From contig JAITSE010000071.1 in the NCBI GenBank assembly GCA_031288005.1, positions 1 through 12,782 of the forward strand: a DNA stretch of 12,782 nt, written 5' to 3'. The DNA comes from Treponema sp. GTDB lineage: Bacteria > Spirochaetota > Spirochaetia > Treponematales > Breznakiellaceae. Shown here one piece after another: positions 6,175 through 12,782 of the stretch; the first letter of the stretch is position 1, and every line of letters begins with the position of its first letter. A model generated the notes under the pieces. The model made no database searches. It saw only the letters and a list, made by a program, of their open reading frames with translations, and had not been told where the DNA came from. The position numbers were made by a program, and so were the translations under genes.

Positions 6175-7638
6175 TCACTTGATTATCGGCGTTTTAAGAC
6201 TTCTTCCTACACGCAATGTATCCTCAAGAGCTATACCGTTGGCGGCTGCAAGGACTTCGGGGTCAATATCATAGGCAAGGGCTATGGACCAGAGGGTTTC
6301 GCCCTGTTTTACAAGGTGATTTCCCTCAAAAACGGGTATTTCCGCCCCCGGAGGGGAGGTTTTCTTGTAAGGACCGGCGCTGTTGGCGGCAGGGATGCGT
6401 ATGCGGTTCCCGATTTGCAGGTAGCGCTCCTTAATGTCTGGATTGGCTTCGCTGATTCCGGCTATAGACACTCCGTAATGCCCGGCCAGTTCCGAGAGGG
6501 TGTCCCCATATTGAATTGTGTGAAAGTGATATTTGATAAGAGCCAGGTCTGTCCGCTCAAGGACTTTACGCAGGGCGGGTTCATCGGCGGCTTTCGCCTT
6601 GAGGAAATATCCGGCGCCCGGCGGTGTGATTCCATAATGAAGCTCCCGGTTGGCCGCCTTGAGGGATTCCGCGTCTATACCCGCCGCTTCCGCCAGAATG
6701 CCCAGGTCCGCCTGACGCTCTACGGGAATCCGCGCCCACTGAGGGTCTTCGGGCCAAAAAGGGTCAACGCCGTAGCGCCTCGGGTTTGAGACAATCGCCG
6801 CCACAGCCAGGAGTTTGGGGACATAGTGAATGGTCTCGGTCTTAAAATACTTTTTTTCTGAAAGCTCCCAGTAATCCTTGATCCCCGTCTTTTTGATGAT
6901 CTGACTCACCGCCCCCAGCCCCGCATTGTAGGCCGCCAGCGCCAGAGGCCAGTCTCCCAGCTGATCATAATTGTCCTTCAGCTTACGCAGCGCGCCCTGG
7001 GTTGATTTCCAGAAATCCAGCCGTTCGTCTATTAAATCGTTAACCTTCATATCAAAGGGGCCTATGCTGTTTTTCATAAACTGCCAGAGCCCCGCGGCCC
7101 CGGAAGAGCTTATTGCTGTGGGCAGGAAAGCGGATTCGATAACAGGAAGGTACAGCAATTCCATCGGCAGATCCCGGGCCTCAATTTCCCGGCGTATGAA
7201 AGCAATATAAGGCTCCCCCCGGCCTATCACGTGTTTAAGCCATGACTGGCCGCCGGGGCTGGCGTACTGAAGCAGATAGCGCTGAGTAAGGGGATGCTGT
7301 AATCCGGATATGGCCTGAGCAAACGCCGTCCCGGAAAATACTCCTAAAGGCAGCCGCTCCGCGGCATCCTCTTCCTGTGGCAGCGCCTGACGGAAGGGTC
7401 GCCCCGCTCCGTCTTCTCGCTGCTCCGCCGGCGGATCTTCCTCTGGCTGGGGGGCCGCACTTTCCTGCGCCGCTTCCTGCGCCGTTCCCACGGAGTCAGT
7501 CTGTTCCGCCCCCCAAAGTGCGCCCGCCGCAAGGAAAAACGTTAGACCACACAGCCGCGTCGCAGCAAGCGGCCGCGAAAAAGAAGAAACCGCGGCGCTT
7601 AAGAAAAATTTTAATTTTACAAATAATGGAAATATCAA
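6175..7638 (-). CDS. MltD-like lytic murein transglycosylase with LysM domains
   Basis: Cleaves the glycan strand of peptidoglycan in the periplasm. Features, numbered from the start used here: a signal peptide ending near ALWGA-EQ (about residue 44), an acidic Pro/Glu-rich linker (about 50-95), and an SLT domain with the catalytic glutamate in ESAF (E168), SSSGAAGLWQFM, DERLDFWKST and AYNAG. Two LysM modules follow at the C-terminus: YHFHTIQYGDTLSELAGHYG onward, and NHLVKQGETLWSIALAYD onward to the end. I chose a TTG start at 7638 because GGAG lies 7 nt upstream and TTG overlaps the preceding gene's TGA (TTGA), giving coupled translation. The ATG at 7668 has a GGGA abutting it, too close to serve as a ribosome site, but remains possible; it would add ten residues. 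Middle gene of an envelope operon. Confidence 0.92.
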   Translation of the reverse strand: MIFPLFVKLKFFLSAAVSSFSRPLAATRLCGLTFFLAAGALWGAEQTDSVGTAQEAAQESAAPQPEEDPPAEQREDGAGRPFRQALPQEEDAAERLPLGVFSGTAFAQAISGLQHPLTQRYLLQYASPGGQSWLKHVIGRGEPYIAFIRREIEARDLPMELLYLPVIESAFLPTAISSSGAAGLWQFMKNSIGPFDMKVNDLIDERLDFWKSTQGALRKLKDNYDQLGDWPLALAAYNAGLGAVSQIIKKTGIKDYWELSEKKYFKTETIHYVPKLLAVAAIVSNPRRYGVDPFWPEDPQWARIPVERQADLGILAEAAGIDAESLKAANRELHYGITPPGAGYFLKAKAADEPALRKVLERTDLALIKYHFHTIQYGDTLSELAGHYGVSIAGISEANPDIKERYLQIGNRIRIPAANSAGPYKKTSPPGAEIPVFEGNHLVKQGETLWSIALAYDIDPEVLAAANGIALEDTLRVGRSLKTPIIK

Positions 7639-8786
7639 AATTTTTCTCCATAATAAATTCCCGCCCATTCCCAGCGGCCATGAATTTCAGGGTTGAGGGG
7701 AAAGTTTATCTTCCTGAAATAGAAGTACCAGACAGAAATATACTGGGACCAGCCCCAGGTACGCAGAAAGGCTTCGTTGGCGTTGGAGGCAGAATCCAAA
7801 GCGGCGGTATGGCGGATGCGGTTTCCCCGCATAAAGTCAGAAAGGTTGAATTCAGCCATGCCCGCATTGTCCTCGTCTTCCTGTTCCCAAGAACGGGCGA
7901 AAAAATTCACTTTTGCCCGGCATTGTATTAGTCTGAAGCTGTTTCCCGTATCCAACGCGGAGCTTATGGCTTCAAGCAGGGCCTCAAGGCTTTCAAAAGT
8001 CCAGTCTTTTGGTGAATTGTTAAAATCCACGAGCTGTTTCGCATAGGTATAGGCATTGGGGAAACCTGGAATCACTGTGCCGTAATAGGGAAGGAATTTG
8101 GTGTAGGACTGGATGGCGCCGTTCCAGTTTCCGGTCTGCTCGTAAGAGCGGCCCAGCATAAAATAGGCGGCTCCCAGATCAGTCTTACCGGGAAACCGGG
8201 AAATCAGCGTCTCATAATACCAAACCATCTGCTCCGGACCGGACGCCAGCGCGATAAGCCTATTTAAGGCAATAAAGTGAATTGATTCCCCCTGGATGGT
8301 AAGATCGGGATGGTTTTTTACAATCATATCGAAGTAAATAGTCGCCACGGGATAAGCCTCCTGCTGAATATAGGCGAAGGCGATTAAAAGATAGTAGTAG
8401 GCGGCGTAAGGGTCGTCAGGCCTCTCGTGAATCCAGGAATTTAAAAAATTAACGAGCCGCCCGTATTCCTTTTCCCGGGCGTACTCAAAAGCGATTTCCT
8501 GAACTATTGGGAACCTGGTTCCCTCTGACTCACCGCCGGCTTCCAGGAGGCTAAAAAGGTCCCTCAAAACTTCTCTCTGGCGCTTTTCTCCCATTATATA
8601 ATAAGGATCGGAGGCGTTGAAGCGCCCCGGGACGGATTCTTCTGAAACGGCCCGGCTTTCCATGGAAATCCCGTCGAAAAAATTTCCCGCGTTCTTACAG
8701 CCGCAAAAAAATACCGCGGCATACAGGATAATTAAAAAAACCGGAACAGCCGCCCCGGGCAAACGATGTTTTTTTTCATTTTTCAC
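7635..8786 (-). CDS. TPR-containing lipoprotein
   Basis: A predicted lipoprotein of 383 residues. With the GTG at 8786 as start, the signal peptide is compact: basic KNEKKHR, a hydrophobic stretch VPVFLIILYAAVFF, then the lipobox cysteine in FFCGCKN. The body carries helical repeats of TPR type, for example NSWIHERPDDPYAAYYYLL, MIVKNHPDL and AAYFMLGRSYEQTGNWNGAI with YTKFLPYYG. Upstream in-frame ATGs at 8816 and 8873 add a polar leader in front of the signal peptide and would start at or upstream of the -35 element, so I reject them. There is no Shine-Dalgarno; the promoter -10 lies just 7 nt before the GTG. First gene of the minus-strand envelope operon, overlapping the lytic transglycosylase start by 4 bp. 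A role as periplasmic scaffold for cell-wall enzymes is inference. An A8 run (8769-8776) lies within the first ten codons. Confidence 0.85.
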   Translation of the reverse strand: MKNEKKHRLPGAAVPVFLIILYAAVFFCGCKNAGNFFDGISMESRAVSEESVPGRFNASDPYYIMGEKRQREVLRDLFSLLEAGGESEGTRFPIVQEIAFEYAREKEYGRLVNFLNSWIHERPDDPYAAYYYLLIAFAYIQQEAYPVATIYFDMIVKNHPDLTIQGESIHFIALNRLIALASGPEQMVWYYETLISRFPGKTDLGAAYFMLGRSYEQTGNWNGAIQSYTKFLPYYGTVIPGFPNAYTYAKQLVDFNNSPKDWTFESLEALLEAISSALDTGNSFRLIQCRAKVNFFARSWEQEDEDNAGMAEFNLSDFMRGNRIRHTAALDSASNANEAFLRTWGWSQYISVWYFYFRKINFPLNPEIHGRWEWAGIYYGEKF

Positions 8787-8793
8787 CGGATAT

Positions 8794-8822
8794 ATTCTAT
8801 CATTGCGGACTCCCATTGGCAA
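8794..8822 (-). promoter_or_regulatory. Candidate sigma-70 promoter for the envelope operon
   Basis: On the minus strand: TTGCCA (8817-8822) as -35, a 17-bp spacer, and TAGAAT (8794-8799) as -10. Each differs from consensus at one base. The predicted transcription start is at or next to the GTG start codon (8784-8786), suggesting a leaderless or near-leaderless mRNA. Confidence 0.6.
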
Positions 8823-8845
8823 GAGAAGCGCCTCCACAGTATAAT
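8816..8845 (+). promoter_or_regulatory. Candidate sigma-70 promoter for the membrane protein/TPR operon
   Basis: TTGGCA (8816-8821) as -35, an 18-bp spacer, and a perfect TATAAT (8840-8845) as -10. Transcription would start near 8852, immediately before the ATG at 8853. No Shine-Dalgarno lies upstream of that ATG. The -35 overlaps the -35 of the divergent promoter on the opposite strand through the shared TTGGCAA. Confidence 0.62.
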
Positions 8846-8852
8846 TACTGTT

Positions 8853-9407
8853 ATGTCCAATAGCCAAATTCATAAAATAACCGCCCGGCTTGTTTTTATT
8901 TCAGGCCTCTTGTTTATGTTTCTCGGCTGCGCGTTTCTCTTGGGTAGCCTGGCCGAAACATCTGAAATTTCCGTATTGGGTTCATTCTTTTTTGTTATTA
9001 TCGGGTCCGGCTGTGCTTTTCTAGCGGTAAAACTTAACAAGCGCTCTATCTATCTCTTCTTCGCCGCTTTTTTCCTCTTGGTTGGATTCTTCCTTTTCTT
9101 GTCCGCTCTGAAGATCATACCCCTTGTTTTCACGGAATGGTGGCCCCTCCTTTCAGTCTTTGCCGGTCTTGCCCTGCTCCCTTCAGGCTGGCACCGGTAC
9201 GGGAAAGTCAGGCCCCGATATGTGGTTCCCTCGACGGCTTTCATAGTCTTGGGCTGCATACTCCTGGTTTTTTCGATGGATGTGGTGTCCTTTTCCTTCA
9301 GGCAGTTCATGCTGGAGCGCTGGCCCCTTCTGCTGGCCCTTGCCGGCCTTATTTTAGTTTTAATTTCCCTAGGTACTAAAGGCAAGTCTGAGGATACCGG
9401 GCCGTGA
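8853..9407 (+). CDS. Polytopic integral membrane protein (about six TM helices)
   Basis: A 184-residue hydrophobic protein of unknown function. About six membrane segments are visible, near residues 12-32, 41-60, 65-86, 95-110, 127-143 and 155-172. The fourth and sixth begin with WWPLLSVFAGLALL and RWPLLLALAGLILVLISL. This WPLL-x-GLxLL pattern is common in small membrane proteins of the LiaF-like/DUF5668 type, but that family link is only a suggestion. I chose the ATG at 8853 (MSNSQIHK) because it follows a strong -10 and starts directly before the first membrane segment; an in-frame ATG at 8766 would precede the promoter. The stop codon overlaps the next gene's GTG (GTGA), so the two are probably co-translated. 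Confidence 0.82.
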   Translation: MSNSQIHKITARLVFISGLLFMFLGCAFLLGSLAETSEISVLGSFFFVIIGSGCAFLAVKLNKRSIYLFFAAFFLLVGFFLFLSALKIIPLVFTEWWPLLSVFAGLALLPSGWHRYGKVRPRYVVPSTAFIVLGCILLVFSMDVVSFSFRQFMLERWPLLLALAGLILVLISLGTKGKSEDTGP

Positions 9408-11155
9408 TTTGTCTTGCGGAAGACCTCTGCGATTTTTTTCCGTGTTCAATACTGCCCTGGATACGCATATTTTTTTTATTTTTTTTCTGCGGTTTCGCTT
9501 TTTCCTGTGGAACAAGACCGCAGGTGCGGGAAGTCCCCTTAAGCGCGAATCCCCCGGCGCCTGAAAGCCGGCCCGTTTCCCGCGATTCCGGAGGCATTGC
9601 CGATGAAATTCTCACCCTGACTGAAAGCGGCTCTTACGTTTCACTGCTTAAAGTCCTGGACATAATCCGGGAGAGAAACCTGGCGGAATCGGAATTCGGA
9701 CGCCTTATGAATGCCGTCGCCGTAACTCTGCTCCAGAAACTGTACCCTTCCCCGCAAACCCAGTATCCTCCAATATCTCCGCCCCAAACCCATATCTATA
9801 CCCGCATACTCAGGGAGGCGGAACGGGGAAACTATGTATACGTCTCCCGGAATTCCAAGGATTATTTGGAATATGTGCTTCCGTTTCTGACCCTGCTCAA
9901 AGAAACCCGCCGCGAAAAACTGGAAGCGGCCTTGCCCGACCTGATCCGGGCCGGGGAGCTTAATAAAAATTCCGTTCTGGCCCCTTTTTTCCTGGGCCTT
10001 GTTTATGAGCGTTCCGGCCGTCTCGCCGACGCGGCGGAAGAGTACAGCCGGGCCTACGGCATTTCCGGAGACTGCTACCCCGCGGGCCTGGGCCTTGCGC
10101 GAATTCTGGAGAGTCAGGGTAAGCCGTTGGAAGCTATAAGGCTGCTTTCAAACCTGGTGGTACAATATCCCGACAGCATCGTGATAAAACGTCATCTGGC
10201 AGCGGCCTACTATAATAATAAGGACTGGTCCCGGGCGGAGACCGCCATTGCCGAAGTCCTTCAGAGGGACACCCGGGACAGCGGCTTCATTCTTATGCGG
10301 GCCCATGTGCTTGTGGAGCAGGGGCAGTTTATTCAGGCCCAGTCTCCTCTGGATCTTTTCGGCTCTATCGAACCCGCCAACAGACTTTATCTTTTTCTCA
10401 GATCTCGGGTTCAGGCCGAGGGTTATCGAAACCGGGATGCCGCACTGAACTACCTCCGCTCTATTCTTAGACTCTATCCCAACGATGAAGAAGCGCTCGT
10501 ATACGCGGCTCGGCTTCTCATGGAATCAGGCCGTTCCGATGACCAAGGCGAAGGGCGGGAACTTCTAAACCGCCTTTTGAGCGAAGGGAATCCGTCCCTG
10601 CTGGCGGTAAACCTGGCCCTTCAGGACGCTATACGCCGGCAAGCATGGAATGAAGCCCGTCCTCACCTGAACCGCCTCCTTGATGAGCGGCGTTCCTCTC
10701 AGGACCTCCTTAGCGCATATACTGTTGAACGCGGGTTGGGGAACATCTCTGCGGCTCTCCAGGCCGCCAGAGAGCTCTACGAGCGGGACACTTCCTCGGA
10801 AGAAGGCATAAACGCCTATATTGCGGCTCTCATGGACACGGGCCGGAAAGACGAGGCCCTCCGCCTAATAGAGAGCCGCATAGCGGCCCTCCAGGGCGGC
10901 GTTCTTAAGGGCCGCTACTACTATCTTCGAAGCCGGCTGCGGGTCAATGAGGAAGCGGAGTTGAACGATCTCCGCTCTTGTCTGTTTGAGGACCCCCGCA
11001 ATCTCAACGCCCTTATCTCTATGTTTGAAATCTACCGCCGCCGCAGGGATGACAGCCGGGCGGTATTCTATCTGAAACAGGCTCTTGCCCTGGCCCCCGA
11101 AAATCCCCAGCTTAAACGCTACGCGTCAGAATACTCCGCCCTACTGAGACCCTAG
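9404..11155 (+). CDS. Large TPR-repeat lipoprotein
   Basis: A 583-residue tetratricopeptide-repeat protein, probably lipid-anchored and periplasm-facing. The N-terminus has a long polar lead, then WIRIFFLFFFCGFAFSC, whose final cysteine (about residue 35) could be the lipidation site. TPR-like helix pairs are clear in the middle (LAPFFLGLVYERSGRLADAAEEYSRAYG, LARILESQGKPLEAIRLLSNLV, HLAAAYYNNKDWSRAETAIAEVL) and at the end (FEIYRRRRDDSRAVFYLKQALALAPENPQ), with more degenerate repeats between. The start is a GTG overlapping the upstream TGA by 4 bp, with GAGGA 9 nt before it; no other usual start fits this frame before the signal peptide. T-runs of 7, 8 and 8 lie within the first 30 codons. Partner and function are unknown; TPR proteins generally bind other proteins. 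Confidence 0.86.
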   Translation: MICLAEDLCDFFPCSILPWIRIFFLFFFCGFAFSCGTRPQVREVPLSANPPAPESRPVSRDSGGIADEILTLTESGSYVSLLKVLDIIRERNLAESEFGRLMNAVAVTLLQKLYPSPQTQYPPISPPQTHIYTRILREAERGNYVYVSRNSKDYLEYVLPFLTLLKETRREKLEAALPDLIRAGELNKNSVLAPFFLGLVYERSGRLADAAEEYSRAYGISGDCYPAGLGLARILESQGKPLEAIRLLSNLVVQYPDSIVIKRHLAAAYYNNKDWSRAETAIAEVLQRDTRDSGFILMRAHVLVEQGQFIQAQSPLDLFGSIEPANRLYLFLRSRVQAEGYRNRDAALNYLRSILRLYPNDEEALVYAARLLMESGRSDDQGEGRELLNRLLSEGNPSLLAVNLALQDAIRRQAWNEARPHLNRLLDERRSSQDLLSAYTVERGLGNISAALQAARELYERDTSSEEGINAYIAALMDTGRKDEALRLIESRIAALQGGVLKGRYYYLRSRLRVNEEAELNDLRSCLFEDPRNLNALISMFEIYRRRRDDSRAVFYLKQALALAPENPQLKRYASEYSALLRP

Positions 11156-11187
11156 AAAATCTGAGAATCTTGAAATCGCTGAAACGT

Positions 11188-11318
11188 GCAATCCGTGCGA
11201 CCCACAGGGTCGCACGGATTGCTTGGAGTTTTGCGGATTTTAGAACGTAAGAGACCTTTGCAGAGGCCGTAAAACTTCAAGCAATCTTGAGACCTCAGGT
11301 CTCAGCTTTGCCTGATTG
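11188..11318. repeat. Modular palindromic repeat, composite copy in the kdgK upstream region
   Basis: A symmetrical block of nested palindromes. Left: a perfect 16-bp stem, 11188-11203 with 11207-11222, loop ACA. Centre: GGAGTTTTGCGG (11225-11236) pairs with CCGTAAAACTTC (11267-11278) over 12 positions, two of them G-U wobbles. Right: CAATC (11282-11286) with GATTG (11314-11318) encloses TGAGACC-TCA-GGTCTCA (11288-11304). The order side hairpin / arm / core / arm / side hairpin matches the mutS2-proximal copy. The left stem, 33 bp after the TPR gene stop, could also slow or terminate transcription, but only TTTT follows it within the next 10 nt. Confidence 0.78.
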
Positions 11319-11334
11319 TAGGGGTCTGACCCTA
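11319..11334. repeat. Short palindrome around GGGGTCTGACCC
   Basis: TAGGG (11319-11323) and CCCTA (11330-11334) form a 5-bp stem. The GGGGTCTGACCC core looks like short palindromes often found near REP-associated transposases, but no such transposase is in this window, so this is only a resemblance. Confidence 0.35.
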
Positions 11335-11384
11335 ATATCTTCCCCATCTTCCGGCAATACCTTGCACTCCATCTCCCTTGCGGA

Positions 11385-11413
11385 TTGCAAAACCACGTTA
11401 ATCAGTGTAATCT
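11385..11413 (+). promoter_or_regulatory. Weak candidate promoter for kdgK
   Basis: TTGCAA (11385-11390) lies 15 bp before TGTAAT (11406-11411), or 17 bp before TAATCT (11408-11413). The first has a short spacer and the second a poor -10. It is the best candidate I see in the gene-free stretch 11156-11521, but the evidence is thin. Confidence 0.25.
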
Positions 11414-11415
11414 GA

Positions 11416-11472
11416 AGACCCTGCGGGTCTCTGAGGCCCAAAAAACCTCCGGTTTTATAAGACCGAAGGTCT
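11416..11472. repeat. Three consecutive triloop hairpins in the kdgK leader
   Basis: AGACCC-TGC-GGGTCT (11416-11430, 6-bp stem), AAAACC-TCC-GGTTTT (11442-11456, 6-bp stem) and AGACC-GAA-GGTCT (11460-11472, 5-bp stem). All have exactly three unpaired bases. They could be small mobile palindromes or folded leader RNA. The second ends in TTTT and might pause transcription. Confidence 0.65.
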
Positions 11473-11483
11473 CAGGCCGCAGT

Positions 11484-11505
11484 GCAAACGGCGGCGGCAG
11501 TTTGC
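11484..11505 (+). promoter_or_regulatory. Stem-loop abutting the kdgK ribosome binding site
   Basis: GCAAAC (11484-11489) pairs with GTTTGC (11500-11505) around a 10-nt GC-rich loop (GGCGGCGGCA). The AAGGAG ribosome binding site begins at 11507, one base after the stem. The site itself is unpaired in this fold, so an effect on translation would need alternative pairing; none was proven. Confidence 0.45.
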
Positions 11506-11521
11506 GAAGGAGTATATATTT

Positions 11522-12550
11522 ATGAAAAAAGTCGTTTGTTTTGGCGAAATTATGATGCGGCTTAATCCAAAAAGTTATCTAAGATTTTTACAGGCCGTGG
11601 AATTCGAGGCTTCCTATGCTGGCGGCGAGGCGAATGTGGCGGTGAGTCTGGCCCAACTCGGCGTCAACGCCGCGTATATTACCAAGGTCCCGGCCCATGA
11701 AATAGGCCAGGCCGCGATCAACGAACTCCGGCGCTTCGGGGTAGACACCTCGGGGGTCCTGCGAGGCGGAGAACGACTGGGCATCTACTTTGTAGAAAAA
11801 GGCGCTTCTCAGCGGGCTTCAAAAGTCATTTATGATCGGGCGTATTCATCCATCATGGAGGCCAGGAGCGGGGATTTTGACTGGGAAGCCATCCTCAAAG
11901 GCGCGGACTGGTTTCACTTCACCGGCATTACTCCCGCCTTAAGCGGCGGCTGCGCTCAACTGTGTAAAGAAGCCCTGACCGCGGCGGAAAAGCTGGGTGT
12001 CCCTGTAAGTTGCGATCTCAATTACCGGAAGAAACTCTGGAGCCGGGAGAAGGCGGGGCAGATCATGGGGGAGCTTATGCCAAAGGTCAAAGTCTGCATC
12101 GCCAATGAGGAAGACGCCGCGGATGTTTTCGGCATACGTGCCGCGGATACGGACATCAACTCCGGCGCTTTGAGCCATGAGGGATATGTATCCGTGGCAA
12201 AGCAGCTTACGGAGCGTTTCGGGTTTCAGAAAACGGCGATTACCCTTAGGGGCAGCATTTCCGCGAGCGACAATAACTGGTCTGGTATGCTCTATGACGG
12301 GAAGTCGGGCGCCGCCTGTTTTGCCCCAAATTATCCGGTACGCATAGTGGACCGGGTTGGCGGCGGTGACAGTTTCGGCGCGGCTCTTATCTATTCACAG
12401 CTTGAAGGCTGGGACGATCAAAGAGCCGTCAATTTTGCCGTTGCCGCAAGCTGCCTAAAGCATACGATTGAACACGATTTCAACATCGCAAGTCTTGCGG
12501 AAATCGAAGCCCTTGCGGGAGGAAACGCATCGGGCCGGGTGCAACGCTAA
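11522..12550 (+). CDS. kdgK: 2-keto-3-deoxygluconate kinase (PfkB family sugar kinase)
   Basis: Phosphorylates 2-dehydro-3-deoxygluconate with ATP to 2-keto-3-deoxy-6-phosphogluconate in the cytoplasm, linking uronate and pectin catabolism to KDPG aldolase. The 342-residue protein starts with the ribokinase-fold strand VVCFGEIMMRL, then AGGEANVAVSLAQLG (PfkB signature 1; GGEANVA at 34-40), CDLNYRKKLW (typical of KDG kinases) and the C-terminal signature DRVGGGDSFGAALIY with catalytic base D283. PfkB relatives such as fructokinase are the alternative, but the DLNYRKKLW and DRVGGGD pair favours KDG kinase. The ATG at 11522 follows AAGGAG by 9 nt. It is preceded by 366 bp of palindrome-rich, gene-free DNA and followed after 18 bp by a gene for an exported protein, probably co-transcribed. 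No other gene of the pathway is in the window. Confidence 0.92.
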   Translation: MKKVVCFGEIMMRLNPKSYLRFLQAVEFEASYAGGEANVAVSLAQLGVNAAYITKVPAHEIGQAAINELRRFGVDTSGVLRGGERLGIYFVEKGASQRASKVIYDRAYSSIMEARSGDFDWEAILKGADWFHFTGITPALSGGCAQLCKEALTAAEKLGVPVSCDLNYRKKLWSREKAGQIMGELMPKVKVCIANEEDAADVFGIRAADTDINSGALSHEGYVSVAKQLTERFGFQKTAITLRGSISASDNNWSGMLYDGKSGAACFAPNYPVRIVDRVGGGDSFGAALIYSQLEGWDDQRAVNFAVAASCLKHTIEHDFNIASLAEIEALAGGNASGRVQR

Positions 12551-12568
12551 GCCTTTTCATCAGGGGTA

Positions 12569-12782
12569 ATGAAAATAAAAAAAACCTTCGCCGTATTTGC
12601 GGGATTGCTCCTGTTTATACCCGGCCCCTTTGCGGAGGCCCTTTCCCTGGAGGCCCTGCTTCACCCGGAACAGCAGGCAGCCCTCCTTTCAGGGGAAACC
12701 CTGCGGGAAATACAATTCAAAGACCCGAGACCCCGGCTTGTCCCCAATCATGCCCTGGTTCAAAGGCTCATACAGGATACCC
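12569..12782 (+). CDS. Exported protein of unknown function, 5' part only
   Basis: An open frame from the ATG at 12569 that runs off the right edge; 71 codons are visible. It begins with a clear signal peptide: basic MKIKK, then FAVFAGLLLFIPGPF, with a likely cleavage near FAEA-LS (residues 21-26). The mature part starts with LEALLHPEQQAALLSGETLRE and contains KDPRPRLVPNHALVQRLIQD. I do not recognise the family. The start follows AGGGG (12562-12566) at a short distance (2 nt), which is not ideal, but the signal peptide fixes it well. It lies 18 bp after kdgK on the same strand, so shared transcription is likely; the link to KDG metabolism is unknown. Confidence 0.8.
   Translation, partial: MKIKKTFAVFAGLLLFIPGPFAEALSLEALLHPEQQAALLSGETLREIQFKDPRPRLVPNHALVQRLIQDT

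Noticed and set aside
5514..6274. Plus-strand open frames across the exported-protein gene
   Set aside because: The minus-strand gene has a signal peptide, a ribosome site and operon context; the plus frames give no coherent protein.
11156..11521. CRISPR array or small RNA gene in the palindrome-rich stretch
   Set aside because: The palindromes differ in sequence and spacing, so there is no regular repeat-spacer pattern, and no clear promoter-terminator pair defines an RNA gene.
1223..12782. A novel multi-gene defence or mobile system
   Set aside because: Apart from short repeats, the genes are housekeeping or envelope functions. There is no toxin-antitoxin pair, nuclease-helicase cluster, integrase or reverse transcriptase.

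Overview
The window looks like chromosomal DNA of a spirochaete, most likely a Treponema of the termite-gut type (T. primitia / T. azotonutricium-like). This is inferred from relaxed spirochaetal lipoboxes, the mix of TPR lipoproteins, and moderately GC-rich coding DNA broken by AT-rich leaders and many short palindromes. It was not checked against any database. I see no rRNA, tRNA, CRISPR array, transposase or phage gene.

Layout. (a) 1-1200, minus strand: an autoregulated-looking operon of a short YtrA-type GntR repressor and an ABC ATPase, overlapping by 8 bp, with a 29-bp palindrome over the promoter. (b) 1223-1355: a 133-bp GC-rich palindromic repeat with 7-bp terminal inverted repeats, in the divergent gap before rsgA. 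(c) 1456-5203, plus strand: rsgA (ribosome-maturation GTPase) then mutS2 (ribosome rescue / anti-recombination ATPase with SMR domain). The gap between them and one site inside mutS2 carry palindromic repeats. (d) 8786-5247, minus strand: a cell-envelope operon of TPR lipoprotein, MltD-like LysM lytic transglycosylase, and an exported LPP20-like protein. (e) 8853-11155, plus strand: a divergent pair, a polytopic membrane protein translationally coupled to a large TPR lipoprotein. The two divergent units appear to share overlapping -35 elements and to have almost no 5' UTR. (f) 11156-11521: 366 bp without a gene, packed with palindromes, one block of which shares modules with the mutS2 repeats. 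(g) 11522 to the end: kdgK (2-keto-3-deoxygluconate kinase) and the start of an exported protein running off the window.

How the genes relate. rsgA and mutS2 both act at the ribosome. The two divergent units at 5.2-11.2 kb look like envelope functions: a murein hydrolase, TPR scaffold lipoproteins and membrane proteins. kdgK points to uronate or pectin breakdown products, but no other gene of that pathway is visible.

The most interesting signal is not a new gene system but a modular palindromic repeat family. Its arms are GGAGTTTTG/CAAAACTCC and its side hairpins are GCAATC...GATTGC. One copy is in the intergenic region near 11.2 kb, one is just upstream of or within the mutS2 start, and a related 72-bp (24-codon) palindrome lies in frame inside mutS2 next to its ATPase core. 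This resembles the in-gene palindromic elements known from Rickettsia.
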